From Pseudomonas canadensis (GTDB lineage Bacteria; Pseudomonadota; Gammaproteobacteria; Pseudomonadales; Pseudomonadaceae), in the NCBI RefSeq assembly GCF_000503215.1, contig NZ_AYTD01000013.1:360008-424007 (forward strand): 64,000 nucleotides of DNA, read 5' to 3'. How positions within the stretch are numbered: position 1 is the stretch's first letter; the number at the start of each line of letters is the position of its first letter. The translations under genes and the position numbers were made by a program. Shown piece after piece: positions 1 through 8,353 of the stretch. The notes under the pieces are model-generated. The model was not told the DNA's origin. It made no database searches and saw only the letters and a program-made list of their open reading frames with translations.

Positions 1-1108
1 TTTCAAGTTGCGGCTGAGTGCGGCCAACCGTGGTCACGCGGCGCTCCAGATCGTCATCCGCGCCGGTCTGCAAGGACACCGGGCTGGTTTCCGTCATGCC
101 ATAGGCAATTTGCACTTCACTCATGTGCATCTCGCTGATCACGCGGCGCATGACTTCGATAGGGCATGTGGCGCCGGCCATGATGCCGGTGCGCAAGGTG
201 GACAGGTCGAACTCACCAAGGCGCGGGTGATCGAGCATGGCGATGAACATGGTGGGCACGCCGTACAGACCGGTGGCGCGTTCTTCGGCGACGGTAGTGA
301 GTGTCAGCAGTGGGTCGAAACCATCATTGGGATAAATCATGGTGGTGCCGTGGGTGATGCAACCCAGGTTGCCCATGACCATGCCAAAGCAGTGGTACAG
401 CGGCACCGGGATCACCGGTCGGTCCTGCGCGGTCAGGCCCAGGCTTTCGCCGACCATGTAGCCGTTATTGAGGATGTTGTGGTGGCTGAGGGTGGCGCCC
501 TTGGGGAAGCCGGTGGTGCCGGAGGTGTACTGGATATTCACGGGTTGGTCGAAATGCAGGCTGGCCTGGCGGCTGTGCAACTGTTCGGGAGGGACGCCTG
601 CACCGAGGGCCAATAGCTGCGACCAAGGCATGAATCCTGGGGGAGGACTGGGGTCGAGGCTGATCATGCCGCGCAGGTCGGGTTTCAATTCCTGCAACAT
701 CGCATGGTAATCGGACGTCTTGAACGACCCGGCGCACACCAGCCACTGACAGCCGGATTGCTTGAGCACGTAGTCCAATTCACTGCTGCGGTAGGCCGGG
801 TTGATATTCACCAGGATCACGCCGAGCTTGGCACTGGCAATCTGGCTGATGCACCACTCGGCGCAATTGGGTGCCCAGATGCCCAGACGATCGCCGGTCT
901 GCATGCCCAGAGCGAGAAACGCACGGGCGTGCACATCGACCGCTTCGGCCAATTGCCGCCAGGTGTAGCGGTGCTGCTGATGACGCACCACCAAGGCCTC
1001 ACCCTCGGGGAATTGCGCGACGGTTCGGTCAAAGGCTTGGCCAATAGTCATGGCCAGCAAGGTCTTGTCCTGGGAGCCACGGCTGTAGCTCTGGTTTGGT
1101 TGATCCAT
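1..1108 (-). CDS. AMP-binding acyl-CoA synthetase (C-terminus outside window)
   Basis: ATP-dependent fatty/branched-chain acyl-CoA ligase of the ANL superfamily, cut by the window edge so that only about 369 N-terminal residues are present. Reading the minus strand from the ATG at 1108 ([11 protein letters not shown]...) gives the P-loop-like AMP-binding motif [11 protein letters not shown] near residues 193-203 and the A5 motif YGMTETSP near 334-341; the C-terminal swivelling domain with the catalytic lysine is missing. It is divergent from liuA across about 150 bases that hold two palindromic sites, an arrangement I recall from P. putida, so it may activate isovalerate or related acids that feed the liu pathway. 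Substrate specificity is inference; the family call is firm. Confidence 0.9.
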   Translation of the reverse strand, partial: MDQPNQSYSRGSQDKTLLAMTIGQAFDRTVAQFPEGEALVVRHQQHRYTWRQLAEAVDVHARAFLALGMQTGDRLGIWAPNCAEWCISQIASAKLGVILVNINPAYRSSELDYVLKQSGCQWLVCAGSFKTSDYHAMLQELKPDLRGMISLDPSPPPGFMPWSQLLALGAGVPPEQLHSRQASLHFDQPVNIQYTSGTTGFPKGATLSHHNILNNGYMVGESLGLTAQDRPVIPVPLYHCFGMVMGNLGCITHGTTMIYPNDGFDPLLTLTTVAEERATGLYGVPTMFIAMLDHPRLGEFDLSTLRTGIMAGATCPIEVMRRVISEMHMSEVQIAYGMTETSPVSLQTGADDDLERRVTTVGRTQPQLE

Positions 1109-1135
1109 AACGACCCCTGTTGTCTTTTTTGTAGG

Positions 1136-1151
1136 TTGACGTAAACGTAAA
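1136..1151. promoter_or_regulatory. Putative LiuR-type operator, site 1
   Basis: TTGACGTAAACGTAAA is an imperfect palindrome with two ACGT cores. It lies 27 bases upstream of the acyl-CoA synthetase start. The shape matches what I recall of the MerR-family LiuR motif; this assignment is from memory and unverified. Confidence 0.55.
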
Positions 1152-1179
1152 CTACGATTGACAGCGCCGCAACGCAAGC

Positions 1180-1193
1180 TTACGTTAACGTAA
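1180..1193. promoter_or_regulatory. Putative LiuR-type operator, site 2 (perfect palindrome)
   Basis: TTACGTTAACGTAA is a perfect 14-base palindrome, 65 bases before the chosen liuA start, sharing its ACGT-NAACGTAA core with site 1. Two copies in one divergent promoter suggest joint control of the synthetase gene and liuABCD. Confidence 0.6.
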
Positions 1194-1258
1194 AGGTGAG
1201 CGCCCTCCCCTGGCGCACCCTCCACACAAAAACAACGCTCACATTAAGGTGCCTGTCC

Positions 1259-2422
1259 ATGAGTTACCCGTCCCTGAACTTCGCCCTCGGTGAAACCATC
1301 GACATGCTGCGCGACCAGGTGCAGTCCTTCGTGAGCAAGGAAATCGCGCCGCGCGCGGCACAGATCGACAGTGACAACCTGTTCCCCGCCGACCTGTGGC
1401 AGAAATTCGGCGACATGGGCCTGTTGGGCATCACCGTCCCGGAAGAATACGGCGGCGCCGGCCTGGGTTACCTGGCCCACGTGGTGGCGATGGAAGAGAT
1501 CAGCCGTGGCTCGGCCTCGGTGGCGTTGTCCTACGGCGCACACTCGAACCTGTGTGTGAACCAGATCAATCGCAACGGTAACCACGCACAGAAACTCAAG
1601 TACCTTCCCAAACTCATCAGCGGCGAACACGTCGGCGCCCTGGCCATGAGCGAGCCGAATGCCGGTTCCGATGTGGTCTCGATGAAACTGCGCGCCGACA
1701 AACGCGGCGATCATTATGTGCTCAACGGCAGCAAGACCTGGATCACCAATGGCCCCGACGCCAGCACCTACGTGATCTACGCCAAGACCGACCTGGAGAA
1801 AGGCCCTCACGGCATCACCGCCTTCATCGTCGAGCGTGACTGGAAAGGCTTCAGCCGCAGCAACAAGTTCGACAAGCTGGGCATGCGCGGCTCCAACACC
1901 TGCGAGCTGTTTTTCGATGACGTTGAAGTACCCGAAGAAAACATCCTCGGCGTGCTCAATGGCGGCGTGAAAGTGCTGATGAGCGGCCTGGACTACGAAC
2001 GCGTGGTGCTGTCCGGCGGCCCCACCGGGATCATGCAAGCCTGCATGGACCTGATCGTGCCCTATATCCACGACCGCAAGCAGTTCGGCCAGAGCATTGG
2101 CGAATTCCAGCTGATCCAGGGCAAGGTGGCCGACATGTACACCCAGCTCAACGCCAGTCGCGCCTATCTGTACGCGGTGGCCCAGGCTTGCGAGCGTGGC
2201 GAAACCACGCGCAAGGATGCGGCCGGGGTGATCCTTTACAGCGCCGAACGCGCCACGCAGATGGCACTCGACGCGATCCAGATCCTGGGCGGTAACGGCT
2301 ATATCAATGAATTCCCTGCCGGTCGGCTGCTGCGGGACGCCAAGCTGTATGAAATCGGCGCCGGCACCAGTGAGATCCGCCGGATGCTGATCGGTCGCGA
2401 ACTCTTCAACGAAACCCGCTGA
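1259..2422 (+). CDS. liuA: Isovaleryl-CoA dehydrogenase
   Basis: FAD-dependent acyl-CoA dehydrogenase, 387 aa, oxidising isovaleryl-CoA to 3-methylcrotonyl-CoA in leucine breakdown; electrons pass to ETF. The family signature [16 protein letters not shown] is present, as is the C-terminal [22 protein letters not shown]. The probable catalytic base is Glu247 in GLDYERV, the position that distinguishes isovaleryl-CoA dehydrogenases from the medium-chain enzymes. The ATG at 1259 is chosen because [12 protein letters not shown] matches the family N-terminus; the frame is open further upstream to 1196, but that part looks unlike protein. It heads liuABCD, with only 11 bases before liuB, and is probably controlled from the palindromes at 1136-1193. 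Confidence 0.95.
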   Translation: MSYPSLNFALGETIDMLRDQVQSFVSKEIAPRAAQIDSDNLFPADLWQKFGDMGLLGITVPEEYGGAGLGYLAHVVAMEEISRGSASVALSYGAHSNLCVNQINRNGNHAQKLKYLPKLISGEHVGALAMSEPNAGSDVVSMKLRADKRGDHYVLNGSKTWITNGPDASTYVIYAKTDLEKGPHGITAFIVERDWKGFSRSNKFDKLGMRGSNTCELFFDDVEVPEENILGVLNGGVKVLMSGLDYERVVLSGGPTGIMQACMDLIVPYIHDRKQFGQSIGEFQLIQGKVADMYTQLNASRAYLYAVAQACERGETTRKDAAGVILYSAERATQMALDAIQILGGNGYINEFPAGRLLRDAKLYEIGAGTSEIRRMLIGRELFNETR

Positions 2423-2433
2423 AGGAGCGCACC

Positions 2434-4041
2434 ATGGCCACCTTGCATACCCAACTCAACCCACGTTCGGCGGAGTTCGCCGCCAACAGCGCGGCGATGC
2501 GCCAACAGGTCGACGCGCTGCACAGCCTGCTCGCTCACGTGCAGCAAGGCGGCGGCGCCAAGGCCCAGGAGCGGCACACCTCACGCGGCAAACTGTTGCC
2601 CCGCGAGCGCATCAACCGTTTGCTCGACCCCGGCTCGCCGTTCCTTGAACTCAGCCAACTGGCCGCCCATCAGGTGTATGGCGAAGACGTGCCTGCCGCC
2701 GGGGTGATTGCCGGGATCGGCCGGGTGGAAGGCGTCGAATGCATGATCGTCGCCAACGACGCGACGGTGAAAGGCGGCTCCTACTACCCGCTCACCGTGA
2801 AAAAACACCTGCGCGCCCAGACGATCGCCGAGCAGAACCGCCTGCCGTGCATCTACCTGGTGGACTCCGGCGGCGCCAACTTGCCGCGTCAGGATGAAGT
2901 GTTCCCCGACCGCGAACACTTCGGGCGGATCTTCTTCAACCAGGCCAACATGAGCGCCCGAGGCATCCCGCAGATCGCAGTGGTAATGGGCTCGTGTACC
3001 GCCGGTGGCGCCTATGTGCCGGCCATGGCCGACGAAGCGATCATGGTGCGCAACCAGGCCACCATCTTCCTTGCCGGCCCGCCGCTGGTGAAAGCCGCGA
3101 CGGGTGAAGTGGTCAGCGCCGAAGACCTCGGCGGTGCCGATGTGCACTGCAAGATCTCCGGCGTGGCCGACCACTATGCCGACAGCGACGAACACGCCCT
3201 GGCCCTGGCCCGACGCAGTGTGGCCAACCTCAATTGGCGCAAACAGGGCGAGTTGCTGCAACGCCCGCCCGTGGCGCCGTTGTACAGCAGTGAGGAGCTG
3301 TATGGCGTGATCCCGGCCGATGCCAAGCAGCCCTTTGATGTGCGTGAAGTGATCACGCGGCTGGTGGACGGTTCAGTGTTCGATGAGTTCAAGGCGCTGT
3401 TCGGGACCACGCTGGTGTGCGGCTTTGCACACCTGCATGGTTACCCGATTGCGATCCTGGCCAACAACGGGATTCTGTTTGCCGAGGCCGCGCAAAAAGG
3501 CGCGCACTTTATCGAACTAGCCTGCCAGCGTGGCATTCCGCTGCTGTTCCTGCAGAACATCACCGGGTTCATGGTCGGCCAGAAATACGAAGCCGGTGGC
3601 ATCGCCAAGCACGGTGCCAAGCTGGTCACCGCAGTGGCCTGCGCCAAGGTACCGAAGTTCACGGTGATCATCGGCGGCAGCTTTGGCGCCGGTAACTATG
3701 GCATGTGCGGCCGCGCCTATGACCCGCGCTTCCTGTGGATGTGGCCGAATGCACGCATCGGCGTGATGGGCGCCGAACAGGCGGCCGGCGTGCTGGTGCA
3801 GGTCAAGCGCGAGCAGGCTGAACGCGCCGGCGTGGGGTTCAGCGCCGAAGAAGAGTCCGCCATCAAGCAGCCGATCCTCGACCAGTACGAAACCCAGGGC
3901 CACCCCTACTACTCCAGCGCGCGCCTGTGGGACGACGGTGTGATTGACCCGTTGCAGACCCGTGACGTGCTGGCCCTGGCCTTGTCCGCTTCGCTGAATG
4001 CCCCCATCGAGCCGAGCCGCTTCGGCGTGTTCCGCATGTAA
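2434..4041 (+). CDS. liuB: Methylcrotonoyl-CoA carboxylase, carboxyltransferase (beta) subunit
   Basis: Carboxyltransferase half of 3-methylcrotonyl-CoA carboxylase, 535 aa, the usual length. It moves the carboxyl group from biotin (carried by LiuD) to methylcrotonyl-CoA, giving 3-methylglutaconyl-CoA. The two crotonase-like lobes are visible: the N-lobe with [17 protein letters not shown] and [14 protein letters not shown], the C-lobe with [20 protein letters not shown] and [20 protein letters not shown]. An AAGGAG-like site precedes the ATG. It sits between liuA and liuC in one operon, and its partner subunit is the fourth gene. Confidence 0.96.
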   Translation: MATLHTQLNPRSAEFAANSAAMRQQVDALHSLLAHVQQGGGAKAQERHTSRGKLLPRERINRLLDPGSPFLELSQLAAHQVYGEDVPAAGVIAGIGRVEGVECMIVANDATVKGGSYYPLTVKKHLRAQTIAEQNRLPCIYLVDSGGANLPRQDEVFPDREHFGRIFFNQANMSARGIPQIAVVMGSCTAGGAYVPAMADEAIMVRNQATIFLAGPPLVKAATGEVVSAEDLGGADVHCKISGVADHYADSDEHALALARRSVANLNWRKQGELLQRPPVAPLYSSEELYGVIPADAKQPFDVREVITRLVDGSVFDEFKALFGTTLVCGFAHLHGYPIAILANNGILFAEAAQKGAHFIELACQRGIPLLFLQNITGFMVGQKYEAGGIAKHGAKLVTAVACAKVPKFTVIIGGSFGAGNYGMCGRAYDPRFLWMWPNARIGVMGAEQAAGVLVQVKREQAERAGVGFSAEEESAIKQPILDQYETQGHPYYSSARLWDDGVIDPLQTRDVLALALSASLNAPIEPSRFGVFRM

Positions 4042-4056
4042 ATGGAGCTGTATCCC

Positions 4057-4863
4057 ATGAGCGACTTCAACACCCTCGAACTGATCACCGACCGCCGTGG
4101 CTTTGCCACGCTGTGGCTCAGTCGTGAAGCCAAGAACAACGCGTTCAACGCAGAGATGATCCGCGAACTGATCATCGCCCTCGACCACGTACAGGGTGAT
4201 CCATCCCTGCGCTTTCTGGTGCTGCGCGGGCGCGGCAAGCATTTCAGCGCCGGGGCCGACCTGGCCTGGATGCAGCAATCGGCCGAGCTGGATTACCACA
4301 CCAATCTGGACGATGCCCGTGAGTTGGCCGAGTTGATGTACAACCTGGCCAAGTTGAAAATCCCGACCCTGGCGGTGGTGCAAGGCGCGGCCTACGGCGG
4401 TGCGCTGGGCTTGATCAGTTGCTGTGACATGGCGATTGGTGCGGACGATGCGCAGTTCTGTCTGTCAGAAGTGCGCATTGGCCTGGCGCCGGCGGTGATC
4501 AGTCCGTTCGTGGTGCAAGCCATCGGCGAGCGTGCAGCACGGCGCTATGCGTTGACCGCTGAGCGCTTTGGTGGCCAACGGGCACGGGAGATCGGTTTGT
4601 TGGCGGAAAGCTATCCGATCAGCGAGTTGGATCAACAGGTCGAACAGTGGATTGCCAACCTCCTGCAAAACAGCCCGGCGGCCATGCGCGCCAGCAAGGA
4701 CTTGCTGCGCGAAGTGGGCCACGGTGCCCTCACCCCGGCCCTGCGCCGCTATTGCGAAAACGCCATTGCGCGCATCCGTGTCAGCGCCGAAGGCCAGGAA
4801 GGCCTGCGCGCCTTCCTGCAAAAACGTCCACCCAGCTGGCAGTCGCAGGAGCCGCGTTCATGA
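4057..4863 (+). CDS. liuC: Methylglutaconyl-CoA hydratase (crotonase family)
   Basis: Enoyl-CoA hydratase/isomerase family protein of 268 aa; in this operon it should hydrate 3-methylglutaconyl-CoA to HMG-CoA. Crotonase oxyanion-hole segments are seen at HFSAGADLAWM and QGAAYGGALGLISCCDMAIG, followed by the SEVRIGLAPAVISPFV active-site loop. The ATG at 4057 is preferred over the in-frame ATG at 4042, because a GGAG about nine bases upstream fits it and MSDFNTLELITD matches the family start. The stop overlaps the liuD start in an ATGA arrangement, so LiuC and LiuD are probably translationally coupled. Confidence 0.93.
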   Translation: MSDFNTLELITDRRGFATLWLSREAKNNAFNAEMIRELIIALDHVQGDPSLRFLVLRGRGKHFSAGADLAWMQQSAELDYHTNLDDARELAELMYNLAKLKIPTLAVVQGAAYGGALGLISCCDMAIGADDAQFCLSEVRIGLAPAVISPFVVQAIGERAARRYALTAERFGGQRAREIGLLAESYPISELDQQVEQWIANLLQNSPAAMRASKDLLREVGHGALTPALRRYCENAIARIRVSAEGQEGLRAFLQKRPPSWQSQEPRS

Positions 4864-6785
4864 GCATGTTGACGACCCTACTGGTGGCCAACCGTGGCGA
4901 GATTGCTTGCCGAGTGATGCGCACCGCCAAGGCCATGGGCCTGACCACCGTGGCGGTGCACAGCGCCACTGACCGCGATGCGCGCCACAGCCGTGAGGCG
5001 GATATCCGCGTCGACCTGGGCGGCAGCAAGGCCACTGACAGCTACCTGCAAATCGACAAACTGATCGCTGCAGCCCAGGCCAGCGGTGCCCAGGCGATCC
5101 ATCCGGGTTACGGTTTTTTGTCGGAGAACGCAGGTTTTGCCCGCGCGATTGAAGCGGCCGGATTGATCTTTCTCGGCCCGCCCGCCTCGGCCATCGATGC
5201 CATGGGCAGCAAGTCGGCCGCCAAGGCCTTGATGGAAACCGCCGGGGTCCCCTTGGTACCGGGTTACCACGGCGAAGCCCAGGACCTGGAGACCTTCCGC
5301 GCAGCCTGCGAGCGCATCGGCTATCCCGTGCTGCTCAAGGCTACGGCGGGTGGAGGCGGCAAGGGCATGAAGGTGGTCGAGGATGTCAGCCAGTTGGCCG
5401 AAGCCCTGGCCTCGGCACAGCGCGAGGCACTGTCGTCCTTCGGCAATGGGCAGATGTTGGTGGAAAAGTACCTGCTCAAGCCACGCCATGTGGAGATCCA
5501 GGTGTTTGCCGATCAGCATGGACATTGCCTGTACCTCAATGAACGTGACTGCTCGATCCAGCGTCGTCACCAGAAGGTCGTCGAAGAGGCGCCAGCACCG
5601 GGACTGAGTGTTGAACAGCGCAAGGCCATGGGCGAAGCCGCCGTGCGCGCCGCCCAGGCCATCGGCTATGTCGGCGCAGGCACCGTGGAGTTCTTGCTGG
5701 ACGCACGCGGTGAGTTCTTCTTCATGGAGATGAACACTCGACTGCAAGTGGAGCACCCGGTGACCGAGGCGATCACCGGCCTGGACTTGGTGGCCTGGCA
5801 AATCCGTGTCGCCCAGGGCGAGGCGTTGCCGATCACCCAGGAGCAGGTGCCGCTGGTCGGCCATGCGATCGAAGTGCGGCTGTATGCCGAAGACCCGGCC
5901 AATGACTTCCTGCCTGCCACCGGTCACCTGGCGCTGTACCGCGAATCCGCACCGGGCCCTGGGCGCCGCGTGGACAGCGGTGTGGAGCAAGGCGACAGCG
6001 TGTCGCCGTTCTACGATCCCATGCTCGGCAAGCTGATTGCCTGGGGTGAAGACCGTGAACAGGCGCGATTGCGATTGTTGGCCATGCTGGAGGAGTTTGC
6101 CATCGGCGGGCTCAAGACCAACCTGGGCTTCTTACGGCGGATTATCGGACACTCGGCATTTGCGGCAGCCGAGTTGGATACCGGGTTCATTCCGCGCTAT
6201 CAGGAACAGTTGCTGCCGGCGCCTGGGGAATTGAGTGATGAATTCTGGCAAGCGGCGGGCGCGGCCTTCATTCAGAGCTTGCCGAAGGGTGATGGACCTT
6301 GGGGGGAGACGCGAGGGTTTCGTGCCGGGTTGCCTGCCGAAGTTTCGCTGCATCTGAGCTGCAATGGCCAGGATCGGTTAGTCACGCTGGCCGCGGATGC
6401 GCCGAACTTGCAAGGCGAACAGTTGCTGATCGAGCAACAAGGCGTGCGTCGCAGCCATCTGGCAGTTCGCAGCGGCATCCGCGTGTTTTTGCGCTGGGAC
6501 GGCGAGATGCAGGGCGTGACAGTGTTCGACCCGATTGCGGCGGTTGAGGCCAACCAGTCCCATCAAGGCGGCCTGACGGCGCCGATGAACGGCAGTATCG
6601 TGCGGGTGCTGGTGGAGGTCGGCCAAAACGTTGAGGCCGGCACGCAACTGGTGGTGCTGGAGGCCATGAAGATGGAACACAGCATCCGCGCGCCTCAAGC
6701 CGGGGTGATCAAGGCGCTGTTCTGCCAGGAAGGTGAAATGGTCGCAGAAGGTTGCGCGTTGGTGGAACTCGAACCGGCCGGCTAG
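4860..6785 (+). CDS. liuD: Methylcrotonoyl-CoA carboxylase, biotin-containing (alpha) subunit
   Basis: Biotin carboxylase/biotin carrier subunit of methylcrotonyl-CoA carboxylase, 641 aa. N-terminal biotin carboxylase domain (LLVANRGEIACRVMRTAKAMG; glycine-rich ATP loop TAGGGGKGMKVV; EMNTRLQVEHPVTE), then a linker, then a C-terminal biotinyl domain with VLEAMKMEHS, where Lys604 should carry biotin. The ATG at 4860 overlaps the liuC stop. The frame runs open back to 4647, but that part is liuC in another frame. LiuE (HMG-CoA lyase) does not follow: the next gene is convergent and overlaps the stop by four bases. Confidence 0.96.
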   Translation: MSMLTTLLVANRGEIACRVMRTAKAMGLTTVAVHSATDRDARHSREADIRVDLGGSKATDSYLQIDKLIAAAQASGAQAIHPGYGFLSENAGFARAIEAAGLIFLGPPASAIDAMGSKSAAKALMETAGVPLVPGYHGEAQDLETFRAACERIGYPVLLKATAGGGGKGMKVVEDVSQLAEALASAQREALSSFGNGQMLVEKYLLKPRHVEIQVFADQHGHCLYLNERDCSIQRRHQKVVEEAPAPGLSVEQRKAMGEAAVRAAQAIGYVGAGTVEFLLDARGEFFFMEMNTRLQVEHPVTEAITGLDLVAWQIRVAQGEALPITQEQVPLVGHAIEVRLYAEDPANDFLPATGHLALYRESAPGPGRRVDSGVEQGDSVSPFYDPMLGKLIAWGEDREQARLRLLAMLEEFAIGGLKTNLGFLRRIIGHSAFAAAELDTGFIPRYQEQLLPAPGELSDEFWQAAGAAFIQSLPKGDGPWGETRGFRAGLPAEVSLHLSCNGQDRLVTLAADAPNLQGEQLLIEQQGVRRSHLAVRSGIRVFLRWDGEMQGVTVFDPIAAVEANQSHQGGLTAPMNGSIVRVLVEVGQNVEAGTQLVVLEAMKMEHSIRAPQAGVIKALFCQEGEMVAEGCALVELEPAG

Positions 6786-7414
6786 AACTTTGCCGTGGCT
6801 TGCACAACGACGCCCAGGATGTGGCAGTCATCAGTGAATAGCTGCTTTGGGTAGGTGGGATTGAGCGGCACCAGGTAGAGCTGGCCGCTTTCTTCCAGCA
6901 ATTGGCGGAAGGTCGCCTGGGGGCTCGCGGCCCATTGGGCGACCACCAGCTTGCCAGGCTCGGCCTGAATGGCCGGGTCGACCAGGATCAGCATGCCCGC
7001 GCTGATGCTCAGTCCGCTGGGCGCGGTCATAGCGTCGCCGCTGACCGGCAGCCAGAACGCTTCGCCCTGGGCATGGTAATCGGTAAGTTCAAAGCGGGCA
7101 GCGCCATAGGCCGCACGCTCTTCACGGACCTCGCACAGCCCGCTCCAATCGCTGACCGGGTAGCGGAAATACGGGGTGTAGTGCTTCTGCACAGGGACTT
7201 CCTCGGCCCGCTCGCGAATGTCCAGCGCGACTTCCAGATACCCCAACCCCAACGCCGCCAACACCCGGTTCATATCCACGACGCTAGGCGCACGGCGTTT
7301 ATTGAGCCAATGCCCCACGCCGCCTTGAGACATGCCCAGGCGCTCAGCCAATTCACCCTGCGTGACCTTGCGGTCTTCCATGTTGGCCTTGACCAACGCT
7401 ATCCAGTTATCCAT
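6782..7414 (-). CDS. XRE/S24-type repressor with degenerate peptidase site
   Basis: Transcriptional regulator of 210 aa with an N-terminal XRE helix-turn-helix (VTQGELAERLGMSQGGVGHWLNKRRAPS, about residues 17-44) and a C-terminal LexA/CI-like S24 domain. The S24 landmarks are intact in layout (LPVSGDAM, GMLILVDPAI, GKLVVAQW, LGVVVQA), but the nucleophile position in the normal GxSM motif is Ala128 (codon GCT) and the general-base lysine position reads Arg170 (ATFRQL). It should therefore not self-cleave like LexA or phage repressors. ATG at 7414 chosen; an in-frame TTG at 7426 is an alternative. Its stop overlaps the liuD stop. Target genes are unknown. Confidence 0.88.
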   Translation of the reverse strand: MDNWIALVKANMEDRKVTQGELAERLGMSQGGVGHWLNKRRAPSVVDMNRVLAALGLGYLEVALDIRERAEEVPVQKHYTPYFRYPVSDWSGLCEVREERAAYGAARFELTDYHAQGEAFWLPVSGDAMTAPSGLSISAGMLILVDPAIQAEPGKLVVAQWAASPQATFRQLLEESGQLYLVPLNPTYPKQLFTDDCHILGVVVQATAKF

Positions 7415-7490
7415 GGGCGCTGACAATACGTCACGCAGTTTTCAGGGCAATAAACAGTTTGTAGTAATCCATAAAACGACATGAATACGA

Positions 7491-7503
7491 TACGTACTAT
7501 CAT
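7491..7503. promoter_or_regulatory. Possible operator of the adjacent S24-type repressor
   Basis: GATACGTACTATC is an inverted repeat (GATA arms around CGTAC) in the divergent interval between the repressor start at 7414 and the small gene at 7547. Position alone suggests repressor binding; there is no independent support. Confidence 0.3.
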
Positions 7504-7546
7504 CGGACATAAGGTTTTTGACACCCACGACAGAGTACCGCCCCTT

Positions 7547-7888
7547 ATGACGACCAGCCCGTATCCCCTACCCGAAACCCCTGAAGACCACGACCTGCGT
7601 AGCAGCGGTGCCGTCCGGCGCGCATTGGACTTTTACTTGAAAGAAGATATGTCGACGACAGCCCCTGACGACGCCCTGTTCGCCATCAAACCAGGCATCA
7701 GCCAGGAGGAAGCCCTGGTGCACGCCTCGGACCTGTTGCGCAGTGCCGCAGCCACGGCGTATGAATCTGCGAGCAGCCACCAGGGCAATCATCGCGACCT
7801 GGCGTTTTCGGTGGTGTACTTGATTGATATGGCGAAGGCGATGGTGGAGCGGTCGTTGCAGGCGCCAGCGGCTCGAGCGAACGGATAA
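7547..7888 (+). CDS. Small DUF3077/DUF6124-like protein
   Basis: Acidic protein of 113 aa resembling the small Pseudomonas DUF3077/DUF6124 proteins I recall, recognisable by FAIKPGISQEEALVHASDLLRSAAATAYESA and the C-terminal VVYLIDMAKAMVERSL. No signal peptide, membrane segment or catalytic motif. The function of this family is unknown to me. The frame is open from an ATG at 7481 (22 residues longer), but the region 7481-7546 looks like promoter/operator sequence, so the ATG at 7547 is preferred; neither start has a clear ribosome-binding site. It is divergent from the S24-type repressor, which may control it. Confidence 0.75.
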   Translation: MTTSPYPLPETPEDHDLRSSGAVRRALDFYLKEDMSTTAPDDALFAIKPGISQEEALVHASDLLRSAAATAYESASSHQGNHRDLAFSVVYLIDMAKAMVERSLQAPAARANG

Positions 7889-7940
7889 CAGGCGCAGAAG
7901 AAAAATATTTCTATCTCACGGATAAAAACATTTGACTTGC

Positions 7941-7961
7941 AAATGATAATGATTATTATTG
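7941..7961 (+). promoter_or_regulatory. Fur box overlapping the PrrF promoter
   Basis: AATGATAATGATTATTATT closely matches the Fur consensus (repeats of GATAAT). It covers the -10 region of a promoter with -35 TTGACT (7932-7937) and -10 TATTAT (7954-7959), spaced 16 bases, so iron-loaded Fur would block transcription. Confidence 0.85.
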
Positions 7962-7966
7962 GACCT

Positions 7967-8081
7967 AGCTGATCGCGAGATCAGTCGATAGACCAAGGGA
8001 CCTTAGGTCGGACTCTTGGAATATCTCCTCATCAGGCTAATCACGGTTTTTGACCCGGCTCTTTGGCCGGGTCTTTTTTTT
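7967..8081 (+). ncRNA. prrF: PrrF-family iron-responsive small RNA
   Basis: About 115 nt. The segment from CGCGAGATCAG through CCAAGGGACC, GGACTCTTGGA, and TATCTCCTCATCAGGCTAA to CACGGTTTTTGACCCGGC matches the conserved core I recall for P. aeruginosa PrrF1/PrrF2, including the unpaired antisense region that pairs with sodB and other iron-use mRNAs. It ends in a rho-independent terminator (GACCCGGC stem, 8052-8059 with 8066-8073, then eight T). The 5' end at about 7967 is inferred from the promoter. In low iron it should repress non-essential iron-containing proteins with Hfq. Only one copy is here; in P. aeruginosa two are in tandem. Confidence 0.92.
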
Positions 8082-8353
8082 GCCAGTTTCCCTGGCATGG
8101 CTTCAGGCTAATGAAGACTGTCTGTTGCTCGATGGCGCGCATGGTAGCAAAAGACCATCGTCAAAAGAAAGCCAGTCGAACGCTCTAGTCCAAACCTTTG
8201 CGAAATAGCGCTTGAGAATCAATCTCATAGATTCTAAGCTGCTGCGGCGTCAAGGATGACGCCCCCTCCCCCGTGCAATAATTTTGCGTCCAGTCTTTAC
8301 CAGACTCCTGTGTAATATAGCCGCCACAACACTCATATTCAGGCAACCAGACT

